From contig CAJUFE010000047.1 of NCBI GenBank assembly GCA_910585635.1, positions 1-36,491 on the forward strand: 36,491 nucleotides of DNA, read 5' to 3'. Source of the DNA: an uncultured Lachnospiraceae bacterium (GTDB taxonomy: Bacteria; Bacillota; Clostridia; Lachnospirales; Lachnospiraceae). The notes under the pieces were generated by a model. The model worked only from the letters and a program-made list of their open reading frames with translations, ran no database searches and had not been told where the DNA came from. Position 1 is the first letter of the stretch, and every line of letters begins with the position of its first letter. A program made the position numbers and the translations under genes. This document shows positions 8,390-15,876 of this stretch, piece by piece.

Positions 8390-10009
8390 TCACGGTGCCA
8401 GCTTAAGGCCCTGGTACAAGCTGTACGCGAAGAGCAGGGCTGCCACGCCGAACAAGGCTTTCAGCGCCGGACCGCGCACCTGTTTTTCCCCACATCCTGG
8501 ATCTCCCGCCGCCAACAGGGTCAGGGACGTGATCCCCAGGTAGAAAAAGCTGGTGTCGATCATATTGTGGATACAGAATGCGGTGAAGCCAGCCTTTGCA
8601 GATGGCTCGGTCTTCTTTTGAAAGGCTCTGCCCCCGATCATAAGGAGCATCCCCATAGCGATCCAGCCAAACTCCACGCCTGCATGGAGCAGTAGGTTAT
8701 GGATATGCCAGGTATTAAAATATCTATCGCTGTCTGCCAGATTTAAGTACCGCCATTTATAAGGGCCTACGCCCAAGAGGGGGGACTGGGGCAGATAATG
8801 GAGACCGTTCTGCATCATCTCCAGCCGTTCGGTGAAGGTGGCTATAGCGCTGGGGCGGACTATGACCGCTGCTGCTGCCACAAGGATCCCCAGAGCTGAC
8901 AGACCTGCCGCCGTCTTAGGATATGCTTCCAGGAAACGCAAGACCCACGGCCAGCAGACCACCAGCGCCACCCCATAAGCCAGCACCAAAAGACCGATCA
9001 TCGGCAGGCCGCTCCTGGCCGCCGCCAGATACAAGAGCATCCCGGTCCCTATGCCTAAGACCGCCTTGGCTAGGAGCTGGCAGGCATATCGGAGGACAAT
9101 GCCCGACGTACCGCCAGCCCTCCTGCCGTCTCCGGCCAGCACGGCTCGTCCCGGCACCTGCTCACCATCGCTGGCCAGTACTGCCCGTTCCTGCACCTGC
9201 TCGCCATCGCCGGCCAGTACTGCCCGTTCCTGCGCTCTCCTTCTCTTCCCCAGCAAAAGCACACCGATCCCCGCCGCCATGGCGATAAAGCTGCCCATGG
9301 ACAAGGTCAGGGTCAGAGCTGCCAGGAGCATCGGCTCGATATAAACCAAGAGCCGCCCATGCGTGACGGACCAGTCTTTCGGCTCTTTCTGCCCTCTTCG
9401 CTCTTTCTGCCCTTCCAGCCTCCTTCGCTCTTTCCGTCCCTTTTGCCCGCTCTGTTCCCCTCGATCCGTCTCCTTCTCCTCCTGCTCCTCCCACTCCGGC
9501 AAAAAACCCTGCAGCACACACCATCCCACCACCAGGAAGATCCCCATGGCATTGGGATTGCCCAGGAGACCGCCCATCCGCCTGGCACTGTCCTGCCACA
9601 GAGCACGATAGAGGAACTGGCCGATACCAGCGGCTGCCACCATGCCTGTCCACAGGATGCACAGCTGTTTTAATACACACTGGTCCTTTTTATCCAGACA
9701 GGCCGTCAAAAGGTAGAGCAGAGGGAACAGGGCATGGAAGGTCCCGTAGCCGTCGGTGATGTTCCCATACGCGGCCACCGTGGAGGCGATCCCGATCAGA
9801 TCAAAACCGATCAGCGGGAGGAGGATCCACAGATCCACCTGAGCGGCAGGCTGAGCGATCCCCACCACGCACAAAAGGAGGCCCAGCATACTGACCGTAC
9901 GCATATCCCCCACACCGATCTGAGTCAAGATGATCAAAGCTAAAAATATACAGGCTACTATGTAATGGTCTATCAGGCAGTCAAACTGTCGTTCTATCCG
10001 GTCGAGCAT
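8390..10009 (-). CDS. O-antigen ligase / Wzy-like polytopic membrane protein
   Basis: This 539-residue protein has about 10-12 hydrophobic segments. A large cytoplasmic or loop insert is highly charged (about residues 176-220, rich in E, K, R, G and Q), and a second loop contains a 13-residue repeat (about 258-295). The O-antigen ligase (Wzy_C) signature is visible near the C terminus as LGVGPYKWRYLN, then HNLLLHAGVEFGW, including the H-N and E-x-G elements of the family. Such proteins transfer or polymerise lipid-linked glycans at the outer face of the membrane. In a Gram-positive cell the likely product is a capsule, wall polysaccharide or glycosylated protein, but no glycosyltransferase is adjacent, so the substrate is unknown. 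The SD GAGGAGAA sits directly before ATG. It is followed by the amidase gene in the same direction. Confidence 0.8.
   Translation of the reverse strand: MLDRIERQFDCLIDHYIVACIFLALIILTQIGVGDMRTVSMLGLLLCVVGIAQPAAQVDLWILLPLIGFDLIGIASTVAAYGNITDGYGTFHALFPLLYLLTACLDKKDQCVLKQLCILWTGMVAAAGIGQFLYRALWQDSARRMGGLLGNPNAMGIFLVVGWCVLQGFLPEWEEQEEKETDRGEQSGQKGRKERRRLEGQKERRGQKEPKDWSVTHGRLLVYIEPMLLAALTLTLSMGSFIAMAAGIGVLLLGKRRRAQERAVLAGDGEQVQERAVLASDGEQVPGRAVLAGDGRRAGGTSGIVLRYACQLLAKAVLGIGTGMLLYLAAARSGLPMIGLLVLAYGVALVVCWPWVLRFLEAYPKTAAGLSALGILVAAAAVIVRPSAIATFTERLEMMQNGLHYLPQSPLLGVGPYKWRYLNLADSDRYFNTWHIHNLLLHAGVEFGWIAMGMLLMIGGRAFQKKTEPSAKAGFTAFCIHNMIDTSFFYLGITSLTLLAAGDPGCGEKQVRGPALKALFGVAALLFAYSLYQGLKLAP
9132..9236 (-). 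repeat. 39-bp tandem repeat in the O-antigen-ligase-like gene
   Basis: Units start at 9132, 9171 and 9210. They encode the 13-residue motif ERAVLAGDGEQVQ in a cytoplasmic or extracellular loop. The unit is in frame, so copy-number change would alter only loop length. Confidence 0.85.
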
Positions 10010-10129
10010 TTCTCCTCACCACTCCTGCCATCTCTGCCAAAAAGGCATACTTCCCCCTTGGATATATATGCATATGGTCATGATAGCATGCTGGGCGTTA
10101 AAAAAAGCATTTCAACTGATCTTTGTACG

Positions 10130-10200
10130 AAAAAAAAGACAAGCGACCGCCCCGCCAGACCGTCCCTGCAAACAGGTCCGATCTGATGGGGCAGGCTTGC
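10130..10200 (-). terminator. Intrinsic terminator of leuS
   Basis: A long imperfect stem pairs GCAAGC-TGCCCCATCAGA with TCTGGCGGGGC-GCTTG and is followed on the minus strand by eight T. It begins about 30 bases after the leuS stop and separates leuS from the envelope genes. Confidence 0.85.
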
Positions 10201-10228
10201 CTTTTATCATTTGCCTTTGATCTATCCT

Positions 10229-12643
10229 TTATTTCTGCACGATATTGATGATCCGCCCAGGCACATAGATCTCTTTCACGATGGTCCCGGTCAGCTTATC
10301 GGCCACGGCTTCCTTCCCCGCGGCGATCGCCTCCTCTTTCGTGGCCTCTACCGACAGACTGACCACGGCCCTGGTCTTTCCGTTGACCTGGACGGCGATC
10401 TCCACCTCGTCGTCCTTCATGGCCTCCTCGTCGTACTCCGGCCAGGTGGCGTGGAAGACGCTGTCCGTGCCGCCAAGCTGCTGCCACAGCTCCTCGCCGA
10501 TGTGGGGCGCGAAGGGCGCCAGCAGGACCACGAAGGTCCGCAGGGTCTCCTTGTCGATGCCGCCCTCCTTCTTGGACAGCTCGATCAGCTTATTGTTATA
10601 CTCCATGAAGCCGGAGATGACGGTGTTCAGGTTGAACTGGTTGAAACGCTGTTCGATGTCAAAGACCAGCTTATGGCGGAGCTTTTCCATCTCCTTAGTG
10701 GCCTTCACATCCTGGTCCTTGCTGCCCATGACCAGGTTCCAGAAGCGGTTCAGGAAACGGGAAACGCCCTCGATACCCCGGTCGTCCCACTCGGCATCCA
10801 GCTCCGGCGGTCCCACGAAGAGCTCGTACAGACGCAGGGAATCGCAGCCGTAATCCCGGACCAGATCGTCGGGGGAGACCACATTGCCCTTGGACTTGCT
10901 CATCTTGATGCCGTTCTTGCCGGTGATCATGCCCTGGTTGAACAGCTTCTTAAAGGGCTCGTCAAAGTCGATCGCGCCGATATCGCAGAGGAACTTGGTA
11001 TAGAAGCGGGAGTACAGCAGATGGAGCACCGCGTGCTCTACGCCGCCGATATACATATCCACCGGCAGGTACTTATCTGCCTTCTCTCTGGAGACCAACT
11101 CCTTGTCGTTCTTGCTGTCCACATAGCGGAGGAAATACCAGGAAGATCCTGCCCACTGGGGCATGGTATTGGTCTCCCGCTTAGAGGGAGCGCCGCAGAC
11201 CGGGCAGGTGCAGTTGACCCACTCTTCGATGTCCGCTAAGGGGGACTCGCCGGTACCGGTGGGCTGATAGCTCTCCACATCCGGCAGCTCTAAGGGCAGC
11301 TGATCCTCCGGCACGGGCACGCAGCCGCACTTGGGGCAATGGATGATCGGGATCGGCTCTCCCCAGTACCGCTGGCGGGAGAACACCCAATCCCTGAGCT
11401 TGTAGTTCACCGTCTTGCGGCCGATGCCCATCTTCTCGATGATCGCGGGGGCCTCCTTCTTCAGCACCGCGGACTCCATGCCGTTCCAGTCGCCGGAATT
11501 GATCATGGTGCCGCTGGCCTCGGTGTAGGCCTCCTGCATATCCTCTATCTCCTTGCCGTCCTTGGCGATGACCTGGATGATCGGGATGTCAAACTTTTTC
11601 GCAAATTCAAAGTCCCGGTCGTCATGGGCGGGAACGCACATGATCGCGCCGGTGCCGTAATCCACCAGCACATAGTCGGACAGCCAGATCGGGATCTTGG
11701 CCCCATTTAAAGGGTTGACCGCATAACTGCCGGTGAACACGCCGGTCTTCTCCTTGGCCTGCATACGGTCCACATTGGAGCGCATAGAGGAATCGAAGAT
11801 GTACTTCTCCACCGCCTCTCTGGTCTCGTCGGTGGCCAGTCCCTTCGCCAGCTCATGCTCCGGGGCCAATACCATGAAGGTGGCGCCGTGGAGGGTGTCG
11901 GGCCTGGTGGTGTAGACGGTGATCTTCTCGTCCCGGCCGTCCACTGGGAACTCCACCTCCGCGCCGTAGCTCCTGCCGATCCAGTCGGTCTGCATCTTCT
12001 TGACCTTCTCCGGCCAATCCAGCTTATCTAAGTCATTTAACAGGCGCTCCGCGTAAGCGGTGATCTTTAACATCCACTGGCGCAGGTTCTTCTTGGTGAC
12101 CGTGGTGCCGCACCGCTCGCAGCAGCCATTGACCACCTCTTCATTGGCCAGGCCGGTCTTGCAGGAGGGGCACCAGTTGATCGGGAATTCCTTCTCGTAG
12201 GCCAAGCCCTTCTTAAACATCTGGACAAAGATCCACTGGGTCCACTTATAGAAGCCGGGGTCGGTGGTGTTCACCTCCATATCCCAGTCGTAGATCGCCG
12301 CGATCTGGCCGATCTGCTTCTTGATATTGGCTACATTCTGGGCCGTGGAGATCGCCGGATGGATCCCCATCTTGATCGCGTAGTTCTCTGCCGGCAGGCC
12401 GAAGGCATCCCAGCCCATGGGGTGGATCACATACTTACCCTTTAACAGCTGGTAGCGGCTCCACACATCCGAGATCACATAGCCTCTCCAGTGGCCCACA
12501 TGGAGGCCGCTGCCGGAAGGATAGGGGAACATATCCAGACAATAATACTTCTCTTTCTTTCCGTCGTTCACATTGATGGGAGACTTCTCCCAGTTCTCCC
12601 GCCATTTCTTCTCGATGGCGGTGTGGTTGTACTGTACAGCCAT
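10229..12643 (-). CDS. leuS: Leucyl-tRNA synthetase
   Basis: This class I aminoacyl-tRNA synthetase charges tRNA-Leu with leucine. Its 804 residues match the usual bacterial length. The HIGH-type signature appears as HVGH at residues 48-51 and the KMSKS loop as IKMSKSKGN near residue 580. Between them lies the CP1 editing domain, with GTGAIMCVPAHDDRDFEFA carrying the conserved editing-site aspartate region. Cysteine pairs (CPSCKTG / CERCG and CPKCGC / CPVCG) give zinc-knuckle-like segments. The C-terminal anticodon-binding region and the VQVNGKTRA segment are complete. AGGAGG lies about 9 bases before ATG. Expression is very probably controlled by the T-box leader directly upstream, which senses uncharged tRNA-Leu. 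Confidence 0.98.
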   Translation of the reverse strand: MAVQYNHTAIEKKWRENWEKSPINVNDGKKEKYYCLDMFPYPSGSGLHVGHWRGYVISDVWSRYQLLKGKYVIHPMGWDAFGLPAENYAIKMGIHPAISTAQNVANIKKQIGQIAAIYDWDMEVNTTDPGFYKWTQWIFVQMFKKGLAYEKEFPINWCPSCKTGLANEEVVNGCCERCGTTVTKKNLRQWMLKITAYAERLLNDLDKLDWPEKVKKMQTDWIGRSYGAEVEFPVDGRDEKITVYTTRPDTLHGATFMVLAPEHELAKGLATDETREAVEKYIFDSSMRSNVDRMQAKEKTGVFTGSYAVNPLNGAKIPIWLSDYVLVDYGTGAIMCVPAHDDRDFEFAKKFDIPIIQVIAKDGKEIEDMQEAYTEASGTMINSGDWNGMESAVLKKEAPAIIEKMGIGRKTVNYKLRDWVFSRQRYWGEPIPIIHCPKCGCVPVPEDQLPLELPDVESYQPTGTGESPLADIEEWVNCTCPVCGAPSKRETNTMPQWAGSSWYFLRYVDSKNDKELVSREKADKYLPVDMYIGGVEHAVLHLLYSRFYTKFLCDIGAIDFDEPFKKLFNQGMITGKNGIKMSKSKGNVVSPDDLVRDYGCDSLRLYELFVGPPELDAEWDDRGIEGVSRFLNRFWNLVMGSKDQDVKATKEMEKLRHKLVFDIEQRFNQFNLNTVISGFMEYNNKLIELSKKEGGIDKETLRTFVVLLAPFAPHIGEELWQQLGGTDSVFHATWPEYDEEAMKDDEVEIAVQVNGKTRAVVSLSVEATKEEAIAAGKEAVADKLTGTIVKEIYVPGRIINIVQK

Positions 12644-12761
12644 TTTCCATTCCTCCTAAACGATCGGGGGATCCCCCCGCAAATGTGTTACCCACACAGC
12701 TTCCGATCAAAGGCACGCTGCGGACAGGGTATCTGTCCCTCCGGACATTGCCCGCGGAAAT

Positions 12762-12808
12762 AAAAAAAGCCCTGTCTCCGCTGCTCGATCCAGCCAGAGA
12801 CGCAAGGC
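12762..12808 (-). terminator. T-box-controlled terminator before leuS
   Basis: A stem pairing GCCTTGCGTCTC with GAGACAGGGC is followed by seven T. It lies immediately after the T-box sequence, so it is the regulated terminator. Confidence 0.85.
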
Positions 12809-12936
12809 TCATCTGTGCGTTGCGCGGTACCACTCTGGTTCATGGGAAAGCCCTTCCGATCTCTTCTCTATACGGCAGCCCATCCCATGCCCTCATTCCC
12901 TGTAACGGCGGGTGACCGGCGGCGCTTACTCTCTGT

Positions 12937-13008
12937 CCATCCCCCGGACGGACCTGACAGATCCTTCCCGGATAGACCCGGCAGATCTGTCACGGATGGA
13001 CCCGGCAG
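12937..13008 (-). repeat. Three 24-bp tandem repeats inside the T-box leader
   Basis: Three consecutive 24-base units each begin CTGCCGGGTC or CTGTCAGGTC and end in a TCCG-rich half. They fill the linker between Stem I and the antiterminator domain, where Stem II/III elements normally lie. Confidence 0.8.
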
Positions 13009-13154
13009 GCACATCACGGATGATGGCCAGCCCCTTCAGCGCGCTGCTCGAAGGCCAGTTCAGACCCCTCTCGGAACTGCCTCGCACCACCCGGCAGCTC
13101 TCTGCTCCTCCTTGGATCCTACTCTTCCTCGTCTTCGCATTTAGACTATCTGTT

Positions 13155-13183
13155 AATCTAGCATAAGATCTCGGGCCTGTCAA
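13155..13183 (-). promoter_or_regulatory. Promoter of the T-box-leuS unit
   Basis: A perfect -35 TTGACA (13178-13183) and a -10 TAGATT (13155-13160) are separated by 17 bases, directly upstream of Stem I. Confidence 0.85.
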
Positions 13184-13209
13184 GTCTTGGCATGGGATAT
13201 TTCACAGGT

Positions 13210-13536
13210 CTAAAAAAACGCCTTCATATATGCTAATGTTTTATCGGTCAGATCCTTGGGCAATCTTTCCACAAATTGGATATCCCGACTTACAACATCC
13301 AGACATTTCATGTGTTCTGTTAAGATCACTCCGGTGGTCTTTGTCCGGGCATCTAAGGGGATATGCAATGGAAAGCGGTTGTTCGTATTTGTGATCGGAC
13401 ATACCACAGCAAGCTTTGTTCTTATGAAGAATTGATCATTACTGATGACCACTCCCGGCCGCCTTCCTGCTTGTTCGTGACCAGACTGGGGACTAAAGTT
13501 TAAAAATACGATGTCCCCTTGCTTTGGGACATACAT
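13210..13536 (-). CDS. MazF/PemK-family endoribonuclease toxin
   Basis: This toxin of about 108 residues has the MazF/PemK/Kid fold. MYVPKQGDIVFLNFSPQSGHEQAGRRPGVVI is recognisable as the family's N-terminal strand with the conserved GHEQ-G-RP-VV pattern, followed by CPITNT and a GVILTEHMK strand. Family members are sequence-specific mRNA interferases. The start is set at the ATG at 13536 because it overlaps the antitoxin stop as TGATG and has GGAAAGGAAG in front. An earlier in-frame start (13569) would add 11 residues inside the antitoxin gene and has no SD. The pair is a typical type II toxin-antitoxin operon. Confidence 0.93.
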   Translation of the reverse strand: MYVPKQGDIVFLNFSPQSGHEQAGRRPGVVISNDQFFIRTKLAVVCPITNTNNRFPLHIPLDARTKTTGVILTEHMKCLDVVSRDIQFVERLPKDLTDKTLAYMKAFF

Positions 13537-13781
13537 CACCACACTTCCTTTCCCATAGGCGCTCCCCAATCAAACGCTTCTGCCATAGGAGCTCCGTCAT
13601 AGCCTCTAAAAATGTCTTCTAACGTTAAGTCCGCCTTCTCTTTTACCTTCTTGATCACAATGTTATCATCGACCCGACTTAATTCCACAAGATCATTTTC
13701 CATCATGCCCAATGCCTCAAGAAATGCTTTTGGTATCCTTATCCCTTGCGAATTCCCCCATTTTTGTATCACCGCCTGCAT
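13536..13781 (-). CDS. MazE-like antitoxin, AbrB/SpoVT DNA-binding domain
   Basis: This antitoxin of about 81 residues begins MQAVIQKWGNSQGIRIPK, the swapped-hairpin AbrB/MazE signature. The acidic C-terminal tail (EDIFRGYDG ... FDWGAPMGKEVW) is the part expected to bind and neutralise MazF. AGGAGA sits 7 bases before the ATG at 13781. A longer in-frame reading to 13835 would run through the promoter and is rejected. The gene ends in TGATG with mazF, implying translational coupling. The operator at 13807-13826 suggests autoregulation. Confidence 0.92.
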   Translation of the reverse strand: MQAVIQKWGNSQGIRIPKAFLEALGMMENDLVELSRVDDNIVIKKVKEKADLTLEDIFRGYDGAPMAEAFDWGAPMGKEVW

Positions 13782-13806
13782 ATACTCATCTCCTTTTATA
13801 CAACAA

Positions 13807-13835
13807 GTATATACAATAGTATATACATCTGTCAA
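13807..13835 (-). promoter_or_regulatory. mazEF promoter with twin GTATATAC operator
   Basis: On the minus strand, a -35 TTGACA (13830-13835) and a -10 TATATA (13808-13813) are separated by 16 bases. Two identical 8-bp palindromes GTATATAC (13807-13814 and 13819-13826) are 12 bases apart and cover the -10 and spacer. They are a plausible binding site for the MazE dimer or the MazEF complex. Confidence 0.75.
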
Positions 13836-13877
13836 CCGTTTTATGCTTTTATATATGGTTTTTTTCGTGTATCCTCT

Positions 13878-14915
13878 TCAAAAGAACCCCCATATGCACA
13901 GCCCCACAAATGCCAGCATCCCCGGGTTCACCAGCACGGTCAAGAGCCGCTTACCCTTAGGCAGCTGCCGCAGCCCGGGATAGAAGCAGATATATTTTTT
14001 GTAGACAAAGAACAGCACCAGTCCCGCCACGGCCGCCACCAGCTGCAGCAGCATATAACTGATGAGGGCAAGGCCGGCAAAGGCAAAGACCAGGCTCACC
14101 ATGGTCTCCAGCGTCTCCACCTCCGTCTGCTGTCCGGAGAGCGCCCTAAAGATCGGCCGGCTCATACAAGGGACCAGGATGCTGCCGCTGAAATTGATCC
14201 ACATGTGGAAGAGGATCGTATTTTTGATCTTCCCGGTCTTGCAGTAGATATAGGCGAAGAGACAGCCCAGAGCAAAGGCATAGAAAAACTGCTGGAAGTT
14301 CCCGTGCATCAGACCGAACAGTGTGCCGGAAAGGAGGACCGACAGCTTTTCCCCATAGCCGATGGTCCTGTCGATCAGGAATTTCCTAAACAGCAGCTCC
14401 TCCACGATCGGTGCACCGATCACCACGTTCAAAAAGGTCAGGAACATGTTCCCCTCAAAGATCATGTCCATCAGGTTCTCGTAATCGATCGAGACCCCTC
14501 CGGTAAAATTCGATACCAAGGTCCCCACGATATTCCCAAAATAGCCCATAGCCAAGCCGATCAGGAACACCACCAGCCAGGCCCCAAGCTCCCAGCGCTC
14601 ATGCCGCACCTCCCCAAACCGGGGTACGGTCTTAAAATAAAGAGCCGCCGCAGGCAGAGCCAGCAGGTACATGAAGGTAAAGTTCAATATCCAGCTCAAG
14701 GTGGTCCGATAAGGGCTGTAGTCCCAACCGGTCAGCTGCAAGAACTGTATCCCCACAAGCTGCAGCCCTACCCCCACCAGGTTATAGATGAGAAAACCCA
14801 GAGCGATCCTGGAAAAATGCCGCCTGTCCATCTTAAGCTGCGCCCGTTCGATCTGCTCCCATTGCGATCCGTCCAATATCCCTATCTCCTCTCCCGCTGT
14901 TGTATCCTGTATCAT
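13878..14915 (-). CDS. CPBP family intramembrane glutamic endopeptidase
   Basis: This 345-residue protein has about eight hydrophobic segments and belongs to the CPBP (CaaX protease and bacteriocin-processing, Abi) family. The three family motifs are in order: EELLFRKFLIDR (E172-E173 and R177), FGLMHGNFQQ (H204) and HMWIN (H237, N241). These residues form the membrane-embedded active site. Bacterial members process peptides or confer bacteriocin immunity, but no peptide substrate or bacteriocin gene is nearby, so the role is unknown. The first ATG has only a weak SD. A TTG 39 bases downstream, preceded by GGAGAGGAG, is an alternative start at about residue 14. Confidence 0.88.
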   Translation of the reverse strand: MIQDTTAGEEIGILDGSQWEQIERAQLKMDRRHFSRIALGFLIYNLVGVGLQLVGIQFLQLTGWDYSPYRTTLSWILNFTFMYLLALPAAALYFKTVPRFGEVRHERWELGAWLVVFLIGLAMGYFGNIVGTLVSNFTGGVSIDYENLMDMIFEGNMFLTFLNVVIGAPIVEELLFRKFLIDRTIGYGEKLSVLLSGTLFGLMHGNFQQFFYAFALGCLFAYIYCKTGKIKNTILFHMWINFSGSILVPCMSRPIFRALSGQQTEVETLETMVSLVFAFAGLALISYMLLQLVAAVAGLVLFFVYKKYICFYPGLRQLPKGKRLLTVLVNPGMLAFVGLCIWGFF

Positions 14916-15033
14916 CCTGTTCTATATGATATCTTTTTTCTCTGTCATCATGAAGGATATCATGCCTTCTATTGTACACAAGAACTACGGATCTGTAAAT
15001 ATATAGGCAAAATACATTTGAGCGGACCCTTTA

Positions 15034-15058
15034 CGATATATCGATATATCGATCGATC
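15034..15058. repeat. CGATATATCG-type palindromic stretch at the operon end
   Basis: Nested palindromes of the form CGATATATCGATATATCG followed by GATCGATC overlap the stop of the TSUP gene at the very end of the 13-gene operon. No T-run follows, so it is not a clear intrinsic terminator. Confidence 0.5.
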
Positions 15059-15866
15059 AACCAAACACCATCCCCCCTCCAAACCGCACCGCATTATACA
15101 CATTGATCCCCATGATCGCCACCATCAAAACGATGAACAGCCGGTCCACCCACTCTTCCTTGATCTTCCTATTGATCTGACTGCCCAGCATACCGCCCAG
15201 GATGCCGCCCGCCACCATGACCGCCAGATAGGACAGGCGCACCTGGGGCACGGTGCCGGTGCGTAGGGTGTTGAGCAGGCTGGTCATCTGAGAGAACAGG
15301 ATGATGTAGAGAGAAGAGAGAGCGGCTTCCTTGGTGGTCATAGAGAAAAAGTAGCCAATGACCACCAGATTGATCGGGCCTCCCCCGATCCCCAGAAAGC
15401 TGGACATGATCCCCAGCAAAAGGCCGATAAAAGCGCAGAGCCAGAGCTGTCCACAGCGCTCAGTCTGGATCTTCTGCTTATGGAGCGTATAGAGCAGGGT
15501 GGCAAAGGTGATGAGCAGCAGGACGACCGCCTGGACCAGTCCCACCAGGGCTTCATCGCCTACCGCCCGCTTTAAGCCCTCGAACATGGACTTTCCGGCG
15601 ATCCCCCCTGCCGCCGCCCCCAGGGCCAGGGCTGTAGAGATCTTGAACTGCAGGCGCACGGCCCCGGCCCGCAGGCTCTTGTAGACCGATACCAGGGACA
15701 TGGCCAGGACCGTGCAGCCGGAAAGGAAGCTGATGCCGGACACGCTCATGACCCCTGTAGCGTCCAGCACCGGCTTGATGATCACGCCGCCGCCGATCCC
15801 ACAGATGGAACCGGCGACGGAGGATAAGAGACTGACAAGAAAAAACAGGATGATGATAAGATCCAT
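15057..15866 (-). CDS. TauE/SafE (TSUP) family anion exporter
   Basis: This polytopic membrane protein of about 269 residues has about eight hydrophobic segments. GSICGIGGGVIIKPVLD in the first half and SSFLGIGGGPINLVVI in the second are the duplicated GIGGG motifs of the TSUP family. Family members move sulfite, sulfoacetate, sulfolactate-like or other small anions, usually outward. The start is placed at 15866 (MDLIIILFFLVS), with GAGGGC about 9 bases upstream and 10 bases after the LarA-like stop. An earlier in-frame start at 15911 would overlap that gene. It is the last gene of the operon, a fitting place for a product exporter. The substrate is inferred only from context. Confidence 0.88.
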   Translation of the reverse strand: MDLIIILFFLVSLLSSVAGSICGIGGGVIIKPVLDATGVMSVSGISFLSGCTVLAMSLVSVYKSLRAGAVRLQFKISTALALGAAAGGIAGKSMFEGLKRAVGDEALVGLVQAVVLLLITFATLLYTLHKQKIQTERCGQLWLCAFIGLLLGIMSSFLGIGGGPINLVVIGYFFSMTTKEAALSSLYIILFSQMTSLLNTLRTGTVPQVRLSYLAVMVAGGILGGMLGSQINRKIKEEWVDRLFIVLMVAIMGINVYNAVRFGGGMVFG

Positions 15867-15876
15867 GGCTCTGCCC

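Larger units (their letters stand above)
12762..13148 (-). promoter_or_regulatory. T-box riboswitch leader of leuS (candidate Leu CUG specifier)
   Basis: The conserved T-box sequence AACCAGAGTGGTACCGCG is at 12823-12840. Its TGGT would pair with the ACCA end of uncharged tRNA. Upstream, Stem I can be folded by eye: CGAAG/CTTCG closes the base, GATCC pairs with GGGTC above an internal loop, the 5' strand of that loop contains the typical AGTA, and the distal part carries AGAGAGC and GGTGCGA. The 3' strand of the loop reads TGAACTGGC, placing CTG (13056-13058), a leucine codon, at the specifier position. The transcript then passes three 24-bp repeats before the antiterminator and terminator. 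This is a transcriptional T-box, giving read-through when tRNA-Leu is uncharged. Confidence 0.92.

Noticed and set aside
10211..11239. Long open frame on the plus strand opposite leuS
   Set aside because: It is the complement of a highly conserved synthetase; its Leu/His/Asp-rich composition is a codon-bias shadow.
12644..13183. Small genes in the gap upstream of leuS
   Set aside because: The open frames fall inside the T-box leader and its repeats; RNA structure explains the sequence.
13746..15266. Long open frame on the plus strand opposite the CPBP protease and part of the TSUP gene
   Set aside because: It is antisense to clearly conserved proteins, has His/Gln/Pro-rich nonsense composition and lacks a plausible SD.
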